5,917 nucleotides of DNA, from assembly GCA_023414975.1 (NCBI GenBank), contig JAEZMI010000142.1, positions 1 through 5,917 of the forward strand. The letters run 5' to 3'. Below, piece by piece: positions 1-3,991 of the stretch. The notes under the pieces are model-generated. The model ran no database searches. It was not told the DNA's origin and saw only the letters and a list, made by a program, of their open reading frames with translations. Origin of the DNA: Pseudomonadota bacterium. Lineage in GTDB: Bacteria; Pseudomonadota; Alphaproteobacteria; Rhizobiales; Xanthobacteraceae. The position numbers and the translations under genes were made by a program. The first letter of the stretch is position 1; every line of letters starts with the position of its first letter.

Positions 1-163
1 GGACATAGCCGAGTTCGTCCAGCGTCTTGAGGATGTTGTGCGCCGTCGTCTTGCCGAGACCCGTCCGCTCGGCGATATGCTTGAGCGAAGTCGCTCCGCC
101 CTCGCGGGCGATGATCTCAAGGATCGCCACGGCGCGTTCGATCGACTGGATCAGGCGAGTCAC
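1..163 (-). CDS. IclR-family transcriptional regulator, N-terminal part (cut by window edge)
   Basis: Reading from GTG at 163, the first 54 codons encode the winged helix-turn-helix of an IclR-type regulator. The segment SIERAVAILEIIA is the typical first helix. TSLKHIAERTGLGKTTAHNIL is the helix-turn-helix, and TLDELGYV leads into the wing. IclR proteins are DNA-binding repressors or activators, usually about 250 residues, with a C-terminal effector domain; that half lies outside the window, so the ligand and targets cannot be judged. The start is uncertain. GTG at 163 and TTG at 169 are both in frame, and neither has a visible Shine-Dalgarno site. The tRNA-Glu gene lies 29 bases upstream in the same direction with no evident terminator between, so read-through from the tRNA promoter is possible. 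Family assignment is firm; function is unknown. Confidence 0.85.
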   Translation of the reverse strand, partial: MTRLIQSIERAVAILEIIAREGGATSLKHIAERTGLGKTTAHNILKTLDELGYV

Positions 164-192
164 ACCCAATTTGTGCGGCAATCGGCGGAATT

Positions 193-267
193 TGGCGCGC
201 CCTAGGGGAGTCGAACCCCTCTCTCCACCGTGAAAGGGTGGCGTCCTAACCGATAGACGAAGGGCGC
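193..267 (-). tRNA. tRNA-Glu (anticodon TTC)
   Basis: On the minus strand the sequence folds as a full cloverleaf. The acceptor stem GCGCCCT pairs perfectly with AGGGCGC, followed by discriminator G and an encoded CCA (plus 193-195). The anticodon stem is CCACC/GGTGG around the loop CTTTCAC, giving anticodon TTC, which reads glutamate codons. The T arm is AGGGG-TTCGACT-CCCCT. The D arm contains GGTTAGGAC. Length is 75 nt with CCA. Confidence 0.97.
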
Positions 268-279
268 GCAGGCCGGGGC

Positions 280-308
280 CTTATAGGGGCGGGCGCGCCG
301 GCGCACAA
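280..308 (-). promoter_or_regulatory. Candidate promoter of tRNA-Glu
   Basis: On the minus strand, TTGTGC (plus 303-308) and TATAAG (plus 280-285) are separated by exactly 17 bases. Including flanking bases this reads CTTGTG and CTATAA, close to the alphaproteobacterial housekeeping consensus CTTGAC-N17-CTATAT. The predicted transcription start lies near 273, about six bases before the mature tRNA 5' end at 267, as is normal for a tRNA leader. Confidence 0.65.
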
Positions 309-420
309 GAGGGGGAAGGGGCCTTCATCCACAGGCTGGCCTGATCGATCCACCCCGCACCGGCCCGGCGCTCGGCACGGGCGAGAGGAGGCGGCCTCAA
401 GGAAGGGCGCGTGAAGGAAG

Positions 421-457
421 TCCATGGCCTTCCCATTCTCGTCAGTAAGGCCATGGA
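421..457. repeat. Perfect 11-bp inverted repeat (hairpin) downstream of gloA
   Basis: TCCATGGCCTT (421-431) and AAGGCCATGGA (447-457) are exact reverse complements with a 15-base loop. The repeat lies 62-98 bases past the gloA stop codon, between two minus-strand transcription units. On the minus strand the stem is followed by the pyrimidine-rich ACTTCCTTCA rather than a T run, so it would be a weak intrinsic terminator at best. It could also be a 3'-end stabilising hairpin or a protein-binding palindrome. Confidence 0.5.
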
Positions 458-494
458 GGGAGGCGGCGGGCTGTCGGCCGACGCGGAGGGCTTC

Positions 495-516
495 ACGCCG
501 GCCGTCGCCCCGGCGT
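495..516 (-). terminator. Candidate GC-rich hairpin at the gloA 3' end
   Basis: ACGCCGG (495-501) pairs with CCGGCGT (510-516) across an 8-base loop. The hairpin begins two bases past the gloA stop codon on the minus strand. A stem at this spot is typical of a transcript end, but no T tract follows (GAAGCCCTCC on the minus strand). It may act with a second hairpin at 421-457 or only stabilise the mRNA. Confidence 0.35.
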
Positions 517-518
517 TC

Positions 519-941
519 TCACCACTTGCCGGTGTTCGGCATGGACGCCCAAGGCTCCTGCGGCGGAAGCGCGGCGCCCTTCTGCAGCAGTTCGATGGAA
601 ATGTTGTCCGGCGAGCGGATGAAGGCCATATAGCCGTCGCGCGGGGGGCGGTTGATCGTCACGCCGGCCGCCTGCAGCTTGGCGCAGGTGGCGTAGATGT
701 CGTCGACTTCATAGGCCAGGTGGCCGAAATTGCGACCCTCGCCATAGGCCTCGGCGTCCCAGTTGTAGGTCAGCTCGACTTCCGCGACGCCGGCCTGTCC
801 GGGGGCGGCAAGGAAGATGAGCGTATAGCGGCCCTGCGGCACCTCCTTGCGGCGCACCTCTTCCAGACCCAGTTTGTTGACATAGAAATCGAGCGAGGCG
901 TCGATGTCGGTGACGCGCACCATGGTGTGAAGATACTTCAT
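519..941 (-). CDS. gloA: Lactoylglutathione lyase (glyoxalase I)
   Basis: This 140-residue protein is a VOC-superfamily glyoxalase I. The enzyme isomerises the hemithioacetal of methylglyoxal and glutathione to S-D-lactoylglutathione in the cytoplasm, the first step of methylglyoxal detoxification. It opens with MKYLHTMVRVTDIDASLDFY, close to the E. coli GloA N-terminus. The four metal ligands known from E. coli can all be placed: His5, Glu56 (in VELTYNW), His74 (in FGHLAYEVDD) and Glu117 (in PDNISIELLQ). This points to the short Ni/Co-type bacterial enzyme. The start at 941 is supported by GAGG eight bases upstream. The C-terminal tail (about residues 122-140, ending MPNTGKW) is slightly longer than a minimal GloA. 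The gene is divergent from the Sir2 gene, with 54 bases between starts, so the two may share a control region. Confidence 0.95.
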   Translation of the reverse strand: MKYLHTMVRVTDIDASLDFYVNKLGLEEVRRKEVPQGRYTLIFLAAPGQAGVAEVELTYNWDAEAYGEGRNFGHLAYEVDDIYATCAKLQAAGVTINRPPRDGYMAFIRSPDNISIELLQKGAALPPQEPWASMPNTGKW

Positions 942-995
942 GGGGTCCTCGTGAGGTATCGGCGGCACTGCCGCGCGGAAGAGTGGTCGCAAGAT

Positions 996-1766
996 ATGAC
1001 GGCGTCGGAGGACATCAAGGCGGCAATCTCGGAATTGAGGGGTATCCTCACCCGCGCCCGACGCGGCGTGGCCTTCACGGGCGCGGGGATTTCGACCGAA
1101 TGCGGGATTCCCGATTTCCGCTCGCCAGGCGGCCTGTGGACGCGCAATCGTCCGATCGACTTCGACACGTTCCTCGCCCGGCGGGACATGCGCGACGAAG
1201 CCTGGCGCCGCCGCTTCGCCATGGAGGAGGCGTTCGGGCAGGCGCGGCCGGGCAGGGGACATAGCGCCCTGGCGCGGCTGGTCGGCGCCGGACGGTTCGC
1301 CGGGATCATCACCCAGAACATCGACGGCCTGCATCAGGCGGCCGGCGTGCCGGCGGAAAAGCTCGTCGAACTCCACGGCAACACGACCTTCGCGACCTGC
1401 CTCGATTGCGGCGCCCGGTACGACATCGCCTGGGTGCGGCAGCGCTTCGAGGCCGCGGGCGGCCGGGCGCCGGATTGTCCGGCCTGCGCGGGACCTATCA
1501 AGACCGCGACGGTCTCCTTCGGCCAGCCCATGCCCGCCCCGGCCATGGCGCGGGCGCGGGATTTGACGCAGGCTTGCGATGTCTTCCTCGTGGCGGGGTC
1601 ATCCCTCGTGGTCTGGCCGGCGGCCGGTTTTCCCGCGGAGGCCAAGAGGCGTGGCGCCCTACTCGTCATCATCAACCGGGAGCCGACCGAGTTCGACCCG
1701 GTGGCCGATCTGGTGATTCATGCGGATATCGGAGATGTTTTCGAGTCCGCATGGCCGGAAGGTTAA
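996..1766 (+). CDS. cobB: NAD-dependent protein deacylase, Sir2 family
   Basis: This 256-residue sirtuin removes acyl groups from protein lysines using NAD, releasing nicotinamide and O-acyl-ADP-ribose. Family motifs appear in order: GAGIS (29-33), GIPDFRS (37-43), TQNIDGLH (106-113), catalytic His127 (in LHGNT), four zinc-ligand cysteines (Cys135, Cys138, Cys161, Cys164), GSS (201-203) and IINRE (225-229). Length matches bacterial sirtuins. E. coli CobB and human SIRT5 carry a Tyr-x-x-Arg pair that recognises succinyl groups. The matching helix here reads EAWRRRFAMEEAF, and by manual alignment the tyrosine is absent. Deacetylation is therefore more likely than desuccinylation, which is an inference. 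The start at 996 is the last ATG before the conserved region; the only upstream purine run (GGAAGAG) is rather far away. Symbol cobB is by family, since E. coli-like substrate range is not shown. Confidence 0.93.
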   Translation: MTASEDIKAAISELRGILTRARRGVAFTGAGISTECGIPDFRSPGGLWTRNRPIDFDTFLARRDMRDEAWRRRFAMEEAFGQARPGRGHSALARLVGAGRFAGIITQNIDGLHQAAGVPAEKLVELHGNTTFATCLDCGARYDIAWVRQRFEAAGGRAPDCPACAGPIKTATVSFGQPMPAPAMARARDLTQACDVFLVAGSSLVVWPAAGFPAEAKRRGALLVIINREPTEFDPVADLVIHADIGDVFESAWPEG

Positions 1767-1903
1767 CGATTGATGAGGTGGGCGTGCGGCTCGAATCGAT
1801 TTGGGTGTTTTCGTGGCGGGAACGGGTGCTATGCTCGCCATGGGCAGAATCATGACACGCTGGTCAGGCGGCGGGGCGCAGCGTTCGCGGAGGTAAATGG
1901 CCG

Positions 1904-2500
1904 ATGGTGTCGGACGGTACCTTGCAACGCGTAAGCCTTGACGAGCGCGGTTCGCCGGACGCGGAAGAGTCGGTCGAGCGCGCCGAAGGGGTGGTGCAGA
2001 TCGCTGGCAGCATCAAATGGTTCGATGTCTCCAAAGGCTATGGATTCGTCGTTCCCGATGGCGGCGGCCGCGATGTGCTGCTGCATGTGACGTGTCTTCG
2101 CCGCGGCGGCTTCACGACCGCGCAGGAGGGCGCCCGCGTCGTCTGCGAGGTCGTCGCGCGCGAGCGCGGGTTCCAGGCGCTGCGTGTCCTCTCCATGGAT
2201 GCCTCGACCGCCCTCCATCATTCCCAGCTGCCTCAGGCCCGCACCCATGTGTCGGTTCAGCCGGTCGGCGGCTTTGAACGCGCCTGGGTGAAGTGGTTCA
2301 ACCGCCTGCGCGGCTTCGGCTTCCTGTCGCGCGGGGAGGGGACGGAGGATATCTTCGTCCATATGGAGACCCTGCGGCGCCACGGCTTGACCGAGCTTCG
2401 GCCGGGGCAGATGGTGCTGGTCCGCTTCGGGCCCGGCCCCAAGGGGCTTATGGCCGCCGAGGTCCGACCAGAGGGGGCCACCACGCCCTCCTCGCACTAG
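1904..2500 (+). CDS. Double cold-shock-domain protein
   Basis: This 198-residue protein has two cold-shock domains, which are OB folds that bind single-stranded RNA and DNA. Domain 1 spans about residues 35-96, with KWF (38-40), RNP1-like KGYGFV (44-49) and RNP2-like VLLHV (58-62). Domain 2 spans about 127-188, with KWF (130-132), RGFGFL (136-141) and IFVHM (150-154). An acidic, probably disordered N-terminus precedes domain 1, and a linker of about 30 residues joins the domains. Single-domain CspA proteins are about 70 residues; two-domain versions are common in alphaproteobacteria, with a presumed role as RNA chaperone or regulator. The start at 1904 follows GGAGG (1889-1893) by ten bases. 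Another ATG at 1897 is out of frame. The DUF192 gene starts 26 bases downstream, so co-transcription is likely. Cold induction cannot be judged from sequence. Confidence 0.93.
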   Translation: MVSDGTLQRVSLDERGSPDAEESVERAEGVVQIAGSIKWFDVSKGYGFVVPDGGGRDVLLHVTCLRRGGFTTAQEGARVVCEVVARERGFQALRVLSMDASTALHHSQLPQARTHVSVQPVGGFERAWVKWFNRLRGFGFLSRGEGTEDIFVHMETLRRHGLTELRPGQMVLVRFGPGPKGLMAAEVRPEGATTPSSH

Positions 2501-2526
2501 GGAAGGCGCGCCCGCGCTCCGTCTGT

Positions 2527-3027
2527 ATGAACTTTCATGTTGTCACGGCTGGTGAGCGGAACCTCGTTGCCGCCCTTGCCCGCTGGATGTGCTTCCTGGT
2601 GCTCCTGGCCGGTCTCGGCCTTTTGGTCGCGCCGGCGCATGCGGCGAGCTTCGATCCTCTGACGATAGAGACTCGCAAGGGCACGATCCATTTCACCGTC
2701 GAAATGGCCACGACCCCCGCCGAGCGTACCAAGGGACTGATGTACCGCACCGAGCTCAAACCGGATGCGGGCATGCTGTTCGATTTCGAGGTCGACCAGC
2801 CCGTCTATATGTGGATGAAGAACACCTACATTCCGCTCGACATGCTGTTCATCAGCGCCGATGGACGGATCGCCTCCATTGCCACGGACACCACGCCGCT
2901 CTCGACCGAGACGATCTCCTCCGGCGTGCCGGTGCGGGCGGTGCTCGAACTGCCGGCGGGTACGGTGCGCGCCCAAGGCATCGCCGTTGGCGATCGTGTC
3001 AGCCACCGCATGTTTGCCCGGCCCTGA
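2527..3027 (+). CDS. Exported DUF192-family protein
   Basis: This 166-residue protein has an N-terminal export signal and a DUF192 (PF02643) domain. The signal has basic residues Arg11 and Arg19, a hydrophobic core at about 22-35 and an APAHA-type cleavage site near residues 39-40. The rest matches DUF192: TPAERTKGLMYR (63-74), GMLFDF (82-87), MWMKNTYIPLDMLFI (95-109), and a VLELPAGT segment (139-146) before the C-terminus. The family's biochemical function is not established; the signal places it in the periplasm. The start is uncertain because the nearest purine run, GGAAGG (2501-2506), is 20 bases upstream. ATG at 2587 (codon 21) is in frame but would remove the basic n-region. The gene probably forms an operon with the cold-shock gene 26 bases upstream and is perhaps translated by coupling. 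Confidence 0.88.
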   Translation: MNFHVVTAGERNLVAALARWMCFLVLLAGLGLLVAPAHAASFDPLTIETRKGTIHFTVEMATTPAERTKGLMYRTELKPDAGMLFDFEVDQPVYMWMKNTYIPLDMLFISADGRIASIATDTTPLSTETISSGVPVRAVLELPAGTVRAQGIAVGDRVSHRMFARP

Positions 3028-3035
3028 AAGCCCTC

Positions 3036-3076
3036 CACGCCGGAAGGGCCGCGCGGCGTCTTGACGGCGCGGCGTG
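3036..3076. repeat. Nested inverted repeats between the DUF192 gene and tRNA-Pro
   Basis: CACGCCG (3036-3042) is complementary to CGGCGTG (3070-3076). Inside it, GCCGCGC (3048-3054) is complementary to GCGCGGC (3067-3073), and CGTC (3057-3060) to GACG (3063-3066). Very GC-rich stems can therefore form just past the DUF192 stop codon. There is no T run, so this is at most a weak terminator. Confidence 0.35.
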
Positions 3077-3123
3077 CGGATGCGATGCCGCTGTTCGGTG
3101 CCGGCGGTCACGCCGTCGCCTGG

Positions 3124-3200
3124 CGGGGTATAGCGCAGCCCGGTAGCGCGGAAGTTTTGGGTACTTCAGGTCGCAGGTTCGAATCCTGCTGCCCCGACCA
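3124..3200 (+). tRNA. tRNA-Pro (anticodon TGG)
   Basis: The acceptor stem CGGGGTA pairs with TGCCCCG (one T-G wobble), followed by discriminator A and an encoded CCA ending at 3200. The D arm is GCGCAGCCCGGTAGCGC. The anticodon stem GAAGT/ACTTC encloses the loop TTTGGGT, giving anticodon TGG for proline. The T arm is CAGG-TTCGAAT-CCTG. Length is 77 nt with CCA. Confidence 0.97.
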
Positions 3201-3223
3201 GCCGGATATGCGAGATTTCCGGC
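3201..3223 (+). repeat. Short hairpin directly after tRNA-Pro
   Basis: GCCGGA (3201-3206) and TCCGGC (3218-3223) are exact reverse complements with an 11-base loop, immediately after the tRNA CCA end. The following bases (ACGACGCTTTGG) contain no real T tract, so efficient termination is doubtful. The hairpin could influence 3' processing of the tRNA or cap the 5' end of the released downstream mRNA. Confidence 0.35.
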
Positions 3224-3246
3224 ACGACGCTTTGGGAGCGAGTTGA

Positions 3247-3552
3247 ATGGTTGCACGCATCTACAAGCCGGCCCGTAACGCGATGCAGTCGGGCACGGCG
3301 AAGACCAAGCTCTGGGTGCTGGACTATGAGCCGGAGATCCCCCGGCAGGTGGAGCCGCTGATGGGCTACACCAGCTCGGCCGACATGAAGAGCCAACTGC
3401 GCTTGCGCTTCGAGAACAAGGAAGAGGCGATCGCCTATGCCGAGAAGCACGGCATCGCCTATCAGGTGCAGGAGCCCAAGGAGCCGACCCGCCGGCGCAT
3501 CGCCTATGCGGACAATTTCAGTTTTCGCCGCCTCGGCCAGTGGACGCACTGA
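3247..3552 (+). CDS. NDUFS4-like accessory subunit of respiratory complex I
   Basis: This 101-residue protein matches the ETC complex I subunit family (PF04800), the bacterial relatives of mitochondrial NDUFS4 (18 kDa subunit). Such supernumerary subunits of NADH:ubiquinone oxidoreductase occur in alphaproteobacteria; an NDUFS4 homologue is known in the Paracoccus denitrificans complex. Family hallmarks are ARIYKPARNAMQSGTAKT (3-20), the MGYTSSADM segment (39-47), LRFENKEEAIAYAEKHGI (53-70) and the C-terminal YADNF (87-91) ending in QWTH. There is no signal peptide or membrane helix, as expected for a peripheral-arm protein. The start at 3247 has GGGAG (3234-3238) eight bases upstream. The gene sits 46 bases after tRNA-Pro and 21 bases before tRNA-Arg, all on plus, so a shared precursor transcript is plausible. 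No other nuo gene is in the window. Confidence 0.95.
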   Translation: MVARIYKPARNAMQSGTAKTKLWVLDYEPEIPRQVEPLMGYTSSADMKSQLRLRFENKEEAIAYAEKHGIAYQVQEPKEPTRRRIAYADNFSFRRLGQWTH

Positions 3553-3573
3553 CGCCGCGCAGAGCGACATCAA

Positions 3574-3650
3574 GGCCGCGTAGCTCAGCTGGATAGAGCA
3601 GCCGCCTTCTAAGCGGCAGGTCGCTGGTTCGAGCCCAGCCGCGGTCGCCA
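3574..3650 (+). tRNA. tRNA-Arg (anticodon TCT)
   Basis: The acceptor stem GGCCGCG pairs with CGCGGTC (one G-T wobble), followed by discriminator G and an encoded CCA ending at 3650. The D arm is GCTCAGCTGGATAGAGC. The anticodon stem GCCGC/GCGGC encloses the loop CTTCTAA, giving anticodon TCT, which reads AGA/AGG arginine codons. The T arm is GCTGG-TTCGAGC-CCAGC. Length is 77 nt with CCA. Confidence 0.97.
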
Positions 3651-3730
3651 TTCAGGCGGTTGATAGGGCGGCATCGCGCCGTCGATGATCCCCGGCTCGC
3701 TCATCCTGTGTCGTACGCGGCGCAACTGCG

Positions 3731-3820
3731 CTATCCGAACACGCGGAAGACATAAACCAGGATGAGCAAGGTGAGCGCCGCGAGGGCCGCCTTGAACAGA
3801 ACCGAACCTTCTCCACCCAT
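3731..3820 (-). CDS. Small single-helix membrane protein, 29 residues, unknown
   Basis: I do not recognise this protein. On the minus strand, ATG at 3820 opens 29 codons closed by TAG at 3731. After a short polar start (MGGEGS), residues 8-24 (LFKAALAALTLLILVYV) form one continuous hydrophobic helix, followed by a basic residue and the end FRVFG. A strong Shine-Dalgarno site, GGGAGG, lies five bases before the ATG. Further upstream are a promoter-like TTGACG/TATGTC pair and three tandem 17-bp repeats. The gene is isolated, lying between tRNA-Arg and the divergent SRAP gene. By shape it resembles small membrane proteins that tune larger membrane complexes, but no partner is suggested by the context. 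The good ribosome site, promoter and coherent membrane segment argue for a real gene; its shortness and lack of a recognised family argue for caution. Confidence 0.55.
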   Translation of the reverse strand: MGGEGSVLFKAALAALTLLILVYVFRVFG

Positions 3821-3823
3821 TCC

Positions 3824-3874
3824 GGCCTCCCTGTCTTTCGGGCCTCTATATCTTTCCGGCCTCCATGTCTTTCT
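3824..3874. repeat. Three tandem imperfect 17-bp direct repeats
   Basis: Three contiguous units are GGCCTCCCTGTCTTTCG (3824-3840), GGCCTCTATATCTTTCC (3841-3857) and GGCCTCCATGTCTTTCT (3858-3874). Every unit shares GGCCTC at its start and TCTTTC near its end, and they differ only at positions 7, 8, 10 and 17. On the minus strand each unit reads GAAAGA-N4-GAGGCC, so a ribosome-site-like GAGG recurs every 17 bases in the leader of the 29-codon gene. The unit nearest that gene supplies its Shine-Dalgarno site. Confidence 0.85.
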
Positions 3875-3883
3875 TTGAGACAT
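3865..3883. promoter_or_regulatory. Operator-like inverted repeat over the small-ORF promoter
   Basis: ATGTCT (3865-3870) and AGACAT (3878-3883) are exact reverse complements separated by seven bases. The repeat covers the predicted -10 element and transcription start of the minus-strand small gene. A repressor-type site is suggested by position only; no matching regulator is recognised. Confidence 0.3.
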
Positions 3884-3905
3884 AGTGCGAGCCTTGCAGC
3901 GTCAA
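3879..3905 (-). promoter_or_regulatory. Candidate promoter of the 29-codon gene
   Basis: On the minus strand, TTGACG (plus 3900-3905) is followed after 15 bases by TATGTC (plus 3879-3884). With its preceding base the -10 reads CTATGT, near the alphaproteobacterial CTATAT form. The -35 is a five-of-six match, but the spacer is shorter than the usual 17. The predicted start near 3872 would give a leader of about 50 bases carrying the tandem repeats. Confidence 0.4.
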
Positions 3906-3956
3906 CCCCCCCGGGCAGGATCCCGGCTCGGCCGCAGAACGGGTGGGTGTGCCGCC

Positions 3957-3985
3957 TTGGCGACGAACCGGACGCGCGTTAGCCT
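3957..3985 (+). promoter_or_regulatory. Candidate promoter of the SRAP gene (possibly leaderless)
   Basis: TTGGCG (3957-3962) and TAGCCT (3980-3985) are 17 bases apart. The predicted transcription start falls about seven bases after the -10, at or next to the A of the ATG at 3992. The SRAP gene has no Shine-Dalgarno site, which fits a leaderless mRNA. The -10 match is only three of six, though it keeps the most conserved T-A-T positions. Confidence 0.35.
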
Positions 3986-3991
3986 GCCGCG

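Noticed and set aside
193..267. tRNA-Glu as an integration site for a mobile element
   Set aside because: No integrase and no repeat of the tRNA 3' end was seen elsewhere in the window. Flanking genes look like ordinary chromosome.
411..995. Long open frame upstream of and continuous with the sirtuin gene
   Set aside because: It runs antisense through gloA, whose family motifs are unmistakable. The conserved sirtuin sequence begins after 996, so the extension is a high-GC shadow.
1850..2497. Long minus-strand open frame opposite the cold-shock gene
   Set aside because: Shadow of a gene with clear cold-shock motifs. The translation has no recognisable domain and is biased in the way antisense high-GC frames are.
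3061..3089. TTGACG (3061-3066) as -35 of a tRNA-Pro promoter
   Set aside because: The hexamer is good, but positions 16-18 bases downstream (GATGCC region) do not resemble a -10. The hexamer also lies inside the inverted-repeat stem.
3906..3991. LexA box upstream of the SRAP gene
   Set aside because: The alphaproteobacterial GAAC-N7-GAAC or GTTC-N7-GTTC pattern was searched for by eye. GAAC at 3937 and GAACC at 3966 are not correctly spaced.
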